Shown one piece after another: positions 23,856-31,473 of a stretch of 41,360 bases of DNA (positions within the stretch are counted from its first letter, which is position 1; the number at the start of each line of letters is the position of its first letter). The translations under genes and the position numbers were made by a program. This stretch comes from CAYMUC01 sp964471865 (GTDB lineage: Bacteria; Actinomycetota; Acidimicrobiia; Acidimicrobiales; Ilumatobacteraceae): positions 1 to 41,360 of the forward strand of contig CAYYHU010000019.1 in the NCBI GenBank assembly GCA_964471865.1, given 5' to 3'. The notes beneath the pieces were generated by a model. That model saw nothing but the letters and a program-made list of their open reading frames with translations. It had not been told where the DNA came from and ran no database searches.

Positions 23856-24755
23856 ATGACCACCTTCGGGGTCCACACCGGACTGCAGCACACCACCAGT
23901 GATGACCTTCGTCGTCTCTGGCGCCAGATCGAGGATCTCGGTTTCGGGTGGATCTCCATATGGGACCATTTCTACGGCGCCACCGGACTCCCCGATGACG
24001 CAGCCTGTTTCGAAGCCGTCGCGATGCACGCCGCCCTAGCCTGTGAGACCTCCCGGGTCCGCGTCGGATCCCTCGTCTACTCCGTTGGCTACCGCCATCC
24101 GGCGGTGCTCGCCAAGATGATCACAGCGATCGATCATCTCTCGGGCGGCCGCGCCGATCTCGGTCTCGGCGCCGGCTGGGCCCAGGTCGAGTACGACGCG
24201 TATGGAATCGAGTTCCCTCCTGCGGGAACGCGACTCGATCAACTCGCTGAATCGGCGCGGGTCATACGGGGACTTCTCCATGACGAGACCACGAGTTATG
24301 AGGGCCACTGGTTCACGGTGCGCGACGCCCGCAATGAACCCCGGCCTGTTCAAGGCGCGCTGCCGATCTGGATCGGTGGCGGCGGGGAACGCCGAACCCT
24401 GCGCATCGTGGCCGAGAGCGCCGACGGCTGGAATGTGCCGTTCGTGTCACCAGAGACCTTCACCCACAAGAACTCGGTTCTCGACCGCCACTGTGAGGAA
24501 CTCGGACGCGATCCGAGCGCAGTTCGCCGCAGTGTGAATCTGGGAATCGCCTGGTCCGAGGATTCGCTTCGGACTCAATTCGGCGCTCTCACCGACATGG
24601 TTCGGCCCGGAGTGTTGACCGGCTCCGATGACGAGGTGGTGGACCGTATCGGACGCTACGTCGACGCGGGAGCGGACCAGATCAACCTGGCATTGCGCGC
24701 CCCGTTCGACACCGAAGCCCTCGAACGGTTCTCGAGCGCTCTCGGGCTGCGATGA
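23856..24755 (+). CDS. LLM-class F420-dependent oxidoreductase
   Basis: A 299-residue luciferase-like barrel: FGVHTGLQ first strand, LGFGWISIWDHFYGATG, VRVGSLVYSVGYRHPAVLAKMITAIDHLSGGRADLGLGAGW, and PIWIGGGGERRTLRIVAESADGWN. The D-H-F motif after strand 2 and the LGLGAGW loop are typical of F420-dependent members. The substrate is unknown. The 3' end overlaps galK in ATGA, an odd partner for a sugar kinase. Confidence 0.9.
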   Translation: MTTFGVHTGLQHTTSDDLRRLWRQIEDLGFGWISIWDHFYGATGLPDDAACFEAVAMHAALACETSRVRVGSLVYSVGYRHPAVLAKMITAIDHLSGGRADLGLGAGWAQVEYDAYGIEFPPAGTRLDQLAESARVIRGLLHDETTSYEGHWFTVRDARNEPRPVQGALPIWIGGGGERRTLRIVAESADGWNVPFVSPETFTHKNSVLDRHCEELGRDPSAVRRSVNLGIAWSEDSLRTQFGALTDMVRPGVLTGSDDEVVDRIGRYVDAGADQINLALRAPFDTEALERFSSALGLR

Positions 24756-25888
24756 CCGACACCGGACATGGGCCTGCACGCGTTCTCGGGCGGGCCCCCG
24801 GCCGGGTGAATCTGATCGGCGATCACACCGACACCACCGGCGGCCTGGTCCTACCCCTGGCGATCGATCGCTATACCGAGATCATCGGACGACCGACGCC
24901 GGGTCGGGTCCGTCTGCGCTCTCATGCCCTCGAGGGAACCATCGACTGGGCCTGGTCCGAGATCGGTCCAACAGCGCCATCGGCGATCGATCGCGAGATC
25001 ACCGGTCCCGAATGGTCGCGCTATCCCCTTGCGGTGGCCCACGAGTTCGCCGATCTCCTCGACCCCGAGCAGACCGGTTTCGATGCCATCGTCAACACCA
25101 CCGTCCCCGTAGGCGCTGGTCTGTCCTCGAGCGCCGCTCTCGAGGTCGCAGTCGCATGCGCATTGATGAACACCACGACGCCAGCCACTCCCGATGCCGA
25201 TGCCTACGCCGATGCCGATGGTGGCGCCCCCATGGATCTGGATGCGGTGGACCTCGCCCGCCGGTGCCAGCGCGCCGAACACCGTGCGAGCGGAGTGCCA
25301 TGCGGGGTGATGGACCAACTCGTGATCGTGGATGCCCACGAGGATGCCGCATTGCTCATCGACACGACGAGTCTCGACCGTCATGTCGTCGCTCTCCCCG
25401 ATGATGTGGAGATCGTGGTGAGCTTCGTCGCTCCACGAACCCTCGCGGCCAGCGGCTACGCCGAGCGCACCCGTGAACTGGCCACGGTCGCTCGTGAACT
25501 CGGCGACCTACGAGACCGGGATCCCCGCGAGGCCGATGGCCTCTCGGACCCGACTCTGGTGCGCCGGGCCCGCCATGTGATCACGGAGAACCGCCGAGTT
25601 CGAGACGTGGCAGCCGCGCTGGCAGTGGGCGATCTCGAAGAGGTCGGACGACTCATGATCGCGAGTCACCGCAGTCTCCGCGACGATCTCGAGGTCTCGA
25701 CCCCCGCCGTGGACGAACGCGTCACACGTTGGAGCGCCACCCCCGGAGTTTTCGGGGCTCGCCTCACCGGGGGAGGTTTCGGGGGCTGCGTGGTAGCGCT
25801 CACACGTCCGGGAGTGATCCCATCGGATGAACACACCTGGACCGTCCGCGCCGTCGCCGGAGCCCTCCGAACACCCCGACGCCGATGA
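24752..25888 (+). CDS. galK: Galactokinase (GHMP kinase family)
   Basis: A 378-residue GHMP kinase. It has the galactokinase signature GRAPGRVNLIGDHTDTTGG (about 13-31), the ATP-binding PVGAGLSSSAAL (about 117-128) and the C-terminal GARLTGGGFGGCVV (about 332-345), with GVMDQ before the catalytic Asp region. It should phosphorylate galactose at C1. No galT or galE is adjacent, so the pathway context is missing and another sugar is possible. An Asp/Ala-rich insertion (about 140-163, ADAYADADGG) sits after motif 2. The start is ATGA-coupled to the LLM gene. Confidence 0.9.
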   Translation: MTDTGHGPARVLGRAPGRVNLIGDHTDTTGGLVLPLAIDRYTEIIGRPTPGRVRLRSHALEGTIDWAWSEIGPTAPSAIDREITGPEWSRYPLAVAHEFADLLDPEQTGFDAIVNTTVPVGAGLSSSAALEVAVACALMNTTTPATPDADAYADADGGAPMDLDAVDLARRCQRAEHRASGVPCGVMDQLVIVDAHEDAALLIDTTSLDRHVVALPDDVEIVVSFVAPRTLAASGYAERTRELATVARELGDLRDRDPREADGLSDPTLVRRARHVITENRRVRDVAAALAVGDLEEVGRLMIASHRSLRDDLEVSTPAVDERVTRWSATPGVFGARLTGGGFGGCVVALTRPGVIPSDEHTWTVRAVAGALRTPRRR

Positions 25889-25892
25889 GCGC

Positions 25893-25898
25893 TACAGT
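25893..25898 (+). promoter_or_regulatory. -10 box TACAGT for SMP-30 gene
   Basis: TACAGT lies 6 nt before ATG 25905 and just after the galK stop. It sets this start over an in-frame ATG at 25827. Confidence 0.55.
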
Positions 25899-25904
25899 CG
25901 GGTC

Positions 25905-26783
25905 ATGCACGCAGACGTGGTGGCCGAGGGCCTGTACTTCGGAGAGGGACCCCGTTGGCATGACGGCCGTCTCTGGTTCAGCGACTTCTACGACCATGCG
26001 GTCAAGACGTTTCGCGCCGACGAAGGTGTCAGAACCGTCATCGAACTCGAAGATCAACCCAGTGGTCTGGGTTGGCTCCCCGATGGCCGGATGCTCGTGG
26101 TCGCCATGCAGTCCCGACAGGTTCTCGTAGTAGACGGAACATCAGTATCGGTGCATGCCGATCTGTCAGACATCGCCGGTTTCCACTGCAACGACATGGT
26201 GGTGGACGCGCAGGGACGGGCCTATGTCGGCAACTTCGGGTTCGACCTCGACCGAGCGCTCGCCGATCAGGGTGTCGAATCGGTGCTCGTGGACCATCCC
26301 ACTGCGACTCTGGCCCGGATCGATCCCGACGGAACCGTGACCGCTGCTGCCGAGGGCCTGCATTTTCCCAACGGATCGGTCATCACTCCCGGTGGTTCGA
26401 CTCTGATCGTCGCTGAGACCCTCGGCCTGCGGCTCAGCGCCTTCGACATAGCAGCAGACGGATCACTGTCGAACCAGCGGGTCTGGGCCGACCTCGGAGG
26501 TCGAGCCCCCGACGGGATCTGTCTGGACGCAGAGGGCATGATCTGGGTGGCCAACCCTCTTGCTCCTGAGTGTTTCCTCGTCGCTGAGGATCCCTCTGCT
26601 GGAGATGTGATCGACGTCGTCGTCACCAGCCAACCCTGCTTCGCATGCATGCTCGGAGGCGATGACGGCCGAGATCTGTTCATGCTGACCGCTCATAGTG
26701 CCGACCACACGGACGCCTCAGCGGCACGAACCGGCCGGATCGAACAGATCCGGGTCGAGGTCGGCCACGCCGGTCATCCCTGA
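25905..26783 (+). CDS. SMP-30/gluconolactonase family protein
   Basis: 292 residues with the repeated blades of a six-bladed beta-propeller: LYFGEGPRWHDGRLWFSDFYDHAV, SGLGWLPDGRMLVVAM, HCNDMVVDAQGRAYVGNFGF, HFPNGSVITPGGSTLIVAETL and APDGICLDAEGMIWVANPL. The Glu in FGEGP, Asn in CNDM and Asp in PDGICLD are the usual divalent-metal ligands. Members hydrolyse sugar lactones; next to galK this could be a galactono- or gluconolactonase, but the pairing is inference. No signal peptide is seen, so it is cytoplasmic. Confidence 0.9.
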   Translation: MHADVVAEGLYFGEGPRWHDGRLWFSDFYDHAVKTFRADEGVRTVIELEDQPSGLGWLPDGRMLVVAMQSRQVLVVDGTSVSVHADLSDIAGFHCNDMVVDAQGRAYVGNFGFDLDRALADQGVESVLVDHPTATLARIDPDGTVTAAAEGLHFPNGSVITPGGSTLIVAETLGLRLSAFDIAADGSLSNQRVWADLGGRAPDGICLDAEGMIWVANPLAPECFLVAEDPSAGDVIDVVVTSQPCFACMLGGDDGRDLFMLTAHSADHTDASAARTGRIEQIRVEVGHAGHP

Positions 26784-26792
26784 ACTCGAGTG

Positions 26793-27239
26793 ATGGACCC
26801 GACTCGGGTCACCGACTCCCCCAGCGATGCCCCACCTCAGCGCGTCGTGTATCACCTTGCGTCGGTCTCAGAACTCGAGGCTCATGCCGGGCGCGCCTAT
26901 CAGCCTGAGGGCTTTCACGAGGCCGGCTTCGTGCACTGCTGTGGAGACGAGGCCACCCTGCTCGAGGTCGCCAACCGCTTCTACCGTCACCGCCCCGAAG
27001 ACTTCGTAGTTCTCGATCTCGATGTCGACGCTCTCGGACCGACACTGGTCTGGGAAGCGGCCCAGCATCCCGACGGCAGCCCAACGCGATCAGACGAGCC
27101 GCTGTTTCCCCACGTCTACTCCCCTCTCGAAGAACATGTGATTCGAAGGGTTCGGTCACTGAGGCGCATTTCATCTGGCGAATTCACCGCGATCATGCCC
27201 CGTGAGTCGCAGCGTCCAGCACCGCTTGGAGACGACTGA
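26793..27239 (+). CDS. DUF952 family protein
   Basis: 148 residues from ATG 26793 (a GTG directly before, 26790, is an alternative). The family pattern is clear: VVYHLASVSELEAH, YQPEGFHEAGFVHCC, VVLDLDVDALGPTLVWE and LFPHVYSPLEEHVI. DUF952 proteins resemble glutathione S-transferase/ADP-ribosyl-type small folds, but no activity is established. It lies 9 nt after the SMP-30 stop, probably the same transcript. Its last 47 nt overlap the 3' end of the convergent BtuF-like gene. Confidence 0.82.
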   Translation: MDPTRVTDSPSDAPPQRVVYHLASVSELEAHAGRAYQPEGFHEAGFVHCCGDEATLLEVANRFYRHRPEDFVVLDLDVDALGPTLVWEAAQHPDGSPTRSDEPLFPHVYSPLEEHVIRRVRSLRRISSGEFTAIMPRESQRPAPLGDD

Positions 27240-27894
27240 TGGCAGCCTCGCTACGCGCTCCCCACCACACCAGATCCGCTCCATCGATGCACAGGATCGC
27301 CACATCACCCAGCGCCGACCGGATCTCCGGAACGTGGCGCTCACCAAAGGGATAGGGCTCACTGGGCAACAACACCAGCTCGGGTTCGGCGGCGGCGATC
27401 TCTTCGAGTTCCACCACCGGATATCGCTGTGACGCCGATCCGGTGACGAGCCCCACCCCGAGAACGGAAAGGACCGAGGCCGCATAGGTGTCGTCGTTGA
27501 TCGACATCCACGGTCGCCTCCAGATCGGAACGAACGCCCGGTGGCGAACAGGTCGAGGCTCGGGTGGGGTGAAATGGCCCGGATCGCACCCGATTCTCGC
27601 CGCCAACTCGGCAAGATCGGCGACCGATGTCGCGAGCGAGGTCACATGCAACACATGCACTTCGAGACCCGCCGCATCCAAAGCCTCGGCATCCTCACGG
27701 CGATTTTCTTCCCGGTCGACGACCACCAGGTCGGGAGCGAGCGCCACGATCGCGTCGATATCGGGATCTTTGGTCCCCCCGACGTGAACCCGATCGGGTT
27801 GTTCACAGAACCGGGTGCAGGCCACCACGTCCGCTCCCCAGGCCACCAAGGTTTCAGTCGCCGAGGGGACGAGACTCACGATCCGGGGGGCCAC
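27193..27894 (-). CDS. BtuF-like metal/corrinoid-binding protein without signal peptide
   Basis: 233 residues from GTG 27894. The fold is that of class III periplasmic-binding proteins with a helical backbone: RIVSLVPSATETLVAWGA at the N-terminus, APDLVVVDREENR, a middle helix, FVPIWRRPWMSINDDTYAASVLSVLGV, and ELVLLPSEPYPFGERHVPEI. The protein begins directly at the first strand, so there is no signal peptide or lipobox, and it should be cytoplasmic, unlike transport BtuF. It may bind a corrinoid, haem or siderophore-like ligand inside the cell. It starts 4 nt after the PH-domain gene stop, and its 3' end overlaps DUF952. Confidence 0.82.
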   Translation of the reverse strand: MAPRIVSLVPSATETLVAWGADVVACTRFCEQPDRVHVGGTKDPDIDAIVALAPDLVVVDREENRREDAEALDAAGLEVHVLHVTSLATSVADLAELAARIGCDPGHFTPPEPRPVRHRAFVPIWRRPWMSINDDTYAASVLSVLGVGLVTGSASQRYPVVELEEIAAAEPELVLLPSEPYPFGERHVPEIRSALGDVAILCIDGADLVWWGARSEAAISRLQAVLDAATHGA

Positions 27895-27898
27895 ACCT

Positions 27899-28513
27899 TC
27901 AGTTCAGCAGGCGACGCTTCTGAGCGTCGAACTCCTCAGCGGTCAGCACACCACGGTCTCGCAGCGCTGCGAGGCGCTCCAATTGGGATGCGAGATCGAC
28001 CGCGCCCTCGCTGGTGCTCGCGAGACGACGGTCCGATTTGGCCTCGATCTGGGCGTGGATCAGGTTCTGGACGCGACCGGGATGACGGATGTCGGTGAAA
28101 CGTTGACGACCATCACTGCCAGCGGATTCGATCAACAGGTCACCAGCTCCGATCAGCCGCTCGAAGATCGTCTGGTGAAAGTTCACGTTGTTGACCCGTT
28201 CGAGTGGAATCTCGACCCCGACTTTGGACAGCACTCCGCTGCGGAAGATCAACCGATGCGATGTCACGGCGAAATGCGTCGTCACCCAGGTCACATAGCG
28301 CACGAGCGTCCACAGAGCACAGATCACGATGACGGCGAGCAGAATCCACCCGAGAATGCGTTCGGCGTCACCGTCGAGAACCCCGAGCACCACCAGGGAT
28401 GCGATCACCGAACCCCCGAGTGCTGACACCGGTCCGGCGAAGTACCACCAGTGGGGATGAAGATCCAGCTCCAGGGTCTCGTAGTCGTTGAGCAGCGAGG
28501 GCGGGATCGGCAC
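27899..28513 (-). CDS. PH-like (bPH2) membrane protein with SHOCT domain
   Basis: 204 residues. The N-terminal LHPHWWYFAGPVSA leads into two membrane helices (about 26-45 and 56-74). A bacterial PH-like domain follows (TSHRLIFRSGVLSKVGVEIPLERVNNVNFHQTIFERLIGAGDLLIES). The end is a SHOCT motif, LERLAALRDRGVLTAEEFDAQKRRLL (about 176-203). PH/SHOCT proteins tend to be oligomerising scaffolds or regulators; no catalytic function is known. A TAACGT box lies 7 nt before GTG 28513, so I prefer this start over GTG 28522, which overlaps the box. It diverges from the helicase gene with 61 nt between starts. Confidence 0.85.
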   Translation of the reverse strand: MPIPPSLLNDYETLELDLHPHWWYFAGPVSALGGSVIASLVVLGVLDGDAERILGWILLAVIVICALWTLVRYVTWVTTHFAVTSHRLIFRSGVLSKVGVEIPLERVNNVNFHQTIFERLIGAGDLLIESAGSDGRQRFTDIRHPGRVQNLIHAQIEAKSDRRLASTSEGAVDLASQLERLAALRDRGVLTAEEFDAQKRRLLN

Positions 28514-28520
28514 AGCGCGC

Positions 28521-28526
28521 ACGTTA
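28521..28526 (-). promoter_or_regulatory. -10 box TAACGT for PH-domain gene
   Basis: TAACGT on the minus strand lies 7 nt before GTG 28513. Confidence 0.55.
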
Positions 28527-28562
28527 GCCGAGGGATCGATGGCCCGTTCCCGCTCGGACCGC

Positions 28563-28568
28563 TAGCGT
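28563..28568 (+). promoter_or_regulatory. -10 box TAGCGT for UvrD2-like helicase
   Basis: TAGCGT lies 6 nt before GTG 28575. Confidence 0.6.
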
Positions 28569-28574
28569 TCAGAT

Positions 28575-30527
28575 GTGGAGTCCTCCGCCCTGCTCGACGG
28601 TCTCGACGAGTTCCAGCGAGCTGCGGTCACCGCACCGGTGGGACTCGTGGCTGTCGTCGCAACCGCCGGATCGGGAAAGACGACCGTGCTCAGCCGGCGA
28701 ATCGCTCATCGGATCGCCACCGGTAGTGCTGACGCACGCCACACCGTGGCGATCACCTTCACCCGGGACGCTGCGTCGGAGCTGCACCAACGGCTGCAGC
28801 GGTTGGGTCTGCATGACGAGATCGTCACCGGCACCTTTCACGCCACGGCCTTCGCGCTGTTGCGTCAGCACTGGACCACTCAGCACAAAGCGATCCCACA
28901 GGTGATCTCCGAGCGCTGGCGACCACTGCGCGAAGCGGTCGCAGGAACCGTTGCTGATGCCCATCTCGCCGAGATCATCAGCGAGATCGACTGGGCCCGA
29001 GCCCGGGCCTTGGGACCCGATCGTTATGAGGAGGTCGCCGCCACCCAGAGGCGTCGGCGATCCCTGAGTCCTGGGGCCATCGCTGCGGCGTGGAAGACCT
29101 ACGAGACCTTCAAGTCGCGGCGACGCCTCGTCGACCTCGATGATCTCCTGGTTCGCATGCTGGATGAGATGCGGCGCGATGAGACCTTCACCCATATCGT
29201 GCGTTGGCGACTCCGCCACTTTCATGTGGACGAGGCCCAGGACCTCAACCCGCTGCAGCATGCGGTTCTCGAGGCGTGGCGAGCCGGACGCGATGATCTG
29301 TTCTTGGTCGGCGACCCGGCCCAGGCCATCTACGGCTGGAACGGGGCCGAACCACGTCTGTTACGGGAGGTCGAGGAGTGGTATCCGCAGGTGACGGTGC
29401 TACACCTTGATCGCAATCGGCGCTCGACCCCTGAAATCGTCGCCGCAGGCCGGGCGGTGCTGGCGACCACCGATCTCGAGGTCCGGGTCGAGGCCGTGCG
29501 CCCACCGGGAACACCCATCACGTTGCTCGGTTCCCAGGATGAAGCCGCCGAAGCCCAGGCCGTCGCCCGCTGGATCCGGGATCATCGCCCTCTCGGGACC
29601 AGCCAACCCGGTGCTGCGGTTCTGGTGCGAACCAACGCCCAGATCCCCGCCATCGTCACCGCATTGGAGAATGTCGGTCTCACCGTTCCGCAACGGCGAG
29701 GACGAGGCCCGTGGGAACGCGCAGTACAGGAAGTCAGCGGTCTGGGAGGGCTTCACCGGCTTGTGGCCTGGGCCAACGAGATCCTCGGTGAGGACGCTCC
29801 ACCACCTGGACCCGAGGATGAACTCGCAAGTTGTCGCCGTCGCGTTGCGTCGCTCGTGGACGAGTTCGTCTCCGATACCGGCGGTGGTGACTCGAGAACC
29901 TTCGTTGGATGGTTGCGTTCCACCGGCGCTGGGAGCATCGATGAGCTGCCAGGCGACGGTGTCGAAGTGCTCACCTTCCACGCTGCCAAAGGGCGTGAAT
30001 GGCCCTGTGTCGCGGTTGCGGGCTTCGAACAGGGACTCGTTCCGCACTCATCAGCCCGTCAGCGAGCAGCCCGCGACGAAGAAATCCGCCTGGCATATGT
30101 GGCGTTGTCCCGAGCCAGTGATGTCGTTTTGGTCTCATGGGCCCATCACCGTCAGGGCCAGGATTCAGGTCCCAGCCCACTCGTCGAGGCCGTGCGACCA
30201 GTGAGCGAACCGATCGTCGCGCCACCACCGGGGCCGAGAAGTCGACCCGATGCCACCCTCGATCAGAGTCCGACGCGACTCACAGCGCTGCGACGATGGC
30301 GAGCCGGCGCGGCTCGGTCGGCACGGGTGCCTGCTGAAGTGATCTGCTCGGACACCCACCTGGCACAGCTCGCCCAGATCGAGGAGTGCACTCTCGATGA
30401 CATCGCGGGTGTCATCGGCTCGATGGCGACTCATCATCACGGTCAACGAATCCTCACGGCGCTGCAGCGCGCACTCACGAGCGACAACGCAGCAACTCCT
30501 GATCCGAGATCACGGATCAGTCGATGA
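28575..30527 (+). CDS. UvrD2-like superfamily I helicase with C-terminal HRDC domain
   Basis: A 650-residue 3'-5' DNA helicase. Motifs: ATAGSGKTT (about 29-37), ITFTRDAASEL, motif II VDEAQD (about 218-223), GDPAQAIYGWNGA, LDRNRRSTPEIV, VLTFHAAKGREWPCVAV (about 464-480) and RLAYVALSRASDVV. The C-terminal 80 residues (about 569-640: LTALRRWRAGAAR, VPAEVICSDTHLAQLA, GQRILTALQRAL) form an HRDC domain. This architecture is that of actinobacterial UvrD2. The cysteine-rich linker that joins the two parts in mycobacterial UvrD2 is missing: the linker is short and Pro-rich with no Cys. The start is GTG 28575. The 3' end overlaps exonuclease III by 11 nt. Confidence 0.92.
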   Translation: MESSALLDGLDEFQRAAVTAPVGLVAVVATAGSGKTTVLSRRIAHRIATGSADARHTVAITFTRDAASELHQRLQRLGLHDEIVTGTFHATAFALLRQHWTTQHKAIPQVISERWRPLREAVAGTVADAHLAEIISEIDWARARALGPDRYEEVAATQRRRRSLSPGAIAAAWKTYETFKSRRRLVDLDDLLVRMLDEMRRDETFTHIVRWRLRHFHVDEAQDLNPLQHAVLEAWRAGRDDLFLVGDPAQAIYGWNGAEPRLLREVEEWYPQVTVLHLDRNRRSTPEIVAAGRAVLATTDLEVRVEAVRPPGTPITLLGSQDEAAEAQAVARWIRDHRPLGTSQPGAAVLVRTNAQIPAIVTALENVGLTVPQRRGRGPWERAVQEVSGLGGLHRLVAWANEILGEDAPPPGPEDELASCRRRVASLVDEFVSDTGGGDSRTFVGWLRSTGAGSIDELPGDGVEVLTFHAAKGREWPCVAVAGFEQGLVPHSSARQRAARDEEIRLAYVALSRASDVVLVSWAHHRQGQDSGPSPLVEAVRPVSEPIVAPPPGPRSRPDATLDQSPTRLTALRRWRAGAARSARVPAEVICSDTHLAQLAQIEECTLDDIAGVIGSMATHHHGQRILTALQRALTSDNAATPDPRSRISR

Positions 30528-31290
30528 GGTCCACCAGCACCGGAGCATGATCGCTGGGTTGTTCGCCCTTTCGAGCATTGCGATCGGTCACTGCAAAGCA
30601 GACCCGCTCCGCCACCGAGTTCGTCCCCAAGAGGAGATCGATACGCATTCCGCGCCCCTGATGGAAGTCGCCCCCGCGATAATCCCACCAACTGAACAGT
30701 CCCGGCTCAGGGCGATAGCGGCGAAACAAATCGCTCATACCCCACGCGCACAACTCATCGAGGCGCTGTCGTTCCGGCTCGCTCACATGAGTGGATCCCA
30801 CCAGTGCTGCCGCGTCCCACACATCGTCATCGGTCGGCGCGATGTTGTAGTCACCCGCCACGACCACTGCGTCCTCGGGTGAGGTCGTCATCTCGAGATG
30901 GCGGCGCAGGCGCCCCAGCCACGCCAACTTGTAGCGATAGTGATCGTGATCCAGAGCCCGGCCATTGGGCACATAGACCGAACTCACCCGGATGCCTCCA
31001 CACGTCGCCGAAATGAGACGAGCCTCAGGATCCGGCGCCTCACCATCCGCGAAACCATTGATGACATCGTCCAGACCGACTCGGGAGAGGATTGCCACGC
31101 CGTTCCAGCGTCCCTCACCGTGATGAGCGCTCTGATAACCGAGAGCCTCGAAGGTCAACGCCGGGAACGCAGCGTCGGCCATCTTGGTCTCCTGCATACA
31201 CACGACATCGGGGTGGACATCGCTGAGCCACTCCTCGACTCGCCCGAGCCGAGCCTTGAGAGAGTTCACGTTCCAGGTCACCAACCGCAC
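30517..31290 (-). CDS. xthA: Exodeoxyribonuclease III (AP endonuclease family)
   Basis: 257 residues (E. coli XthA is 268). All EEP-fold residues are visible: Asn in TWNVNSLK, the metal-binding Glu in QETKM, Tyr in VYVPNGR, Asp and Asn in AGDYNIAPTDDDVW, and Asp-His in SDHAPVL. The enzyme cleaves AP sites and degrades DNA 3'-5' in base excision repair. I place the start at GTG 31290, since TACGGT lies 6 nt upstream and the upstream in-frame residues (to 31437) look non-coding. It is convergent with the UvrD2-like helicase, giving a repair pair. Confidence 0.94.
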   Translation of the reverse strand: MRLVTWNVNSLKARLGRVEEWLSDVHPDVVCMQETKMADAAFPALTFEALGYQSAHHGEGRWNGVAILSRVGLDDVINGFADGEAPDPEARLISATCGGIRVSSVYVPNGRALDHDHYRYKLAWLGRLRRHLEMTTSPEDAVVVAGDYNIAPTDDDVWDAAALVGSTHVSEPERQRLDELCAWGMSDLFRRYRPEPGLFSWWDYRGGDFHQGRGMRIDLLLGTNSVAERVCFAVTDRNARKGEQPSDHAPVLVDLID

Positions 31291-31296
31291 ACCCCG

Positions 31297-31302
31297 ACCG
31301 TA
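31297..31302 (-). promoter_or_regulatory. -10 box TACGGT for xthA
   Basis: TACGGT on the minus strand lies 6 nt before GTG 31290. Confidence 0.6.
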
Positions 31303-31440
31303 GCGTTGCCCATGCCCTGGTGCCCACCGGCGATCGTCTCGGTCTCGACCCATGAACGACGTGATCACCACCGGGATCTGAGGCGCCGCCTCACCTCTGA
31401 GACCCGCCGGCGGCGTTCCCGGACCCAACCCGGACATCCC

Positions 31441-31455
31441 GCCGCCGATGGCGGC
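31441..31455 (-). terminator. Hairpin downstream of the NYN-S1 gene
   Basis: GCCGCC-GAT-GGCGGC, 6 bp with a 3 nt loop, lies 18 nt beyond the stop at 31474. A second hairpin TGAGGC-GCC-GCCTCA follows at 31379-31393. No U-tract is present. Confidence 0.45.
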
Positions 31456-31473
31456 TCGGCGTGGTGGCGTCGT

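Noticed and set aside
31291..31437. Upstream extension of xthA
   Set aside because: Low-complexity, no family match, and it would cover the -10 box at 31297-31302.
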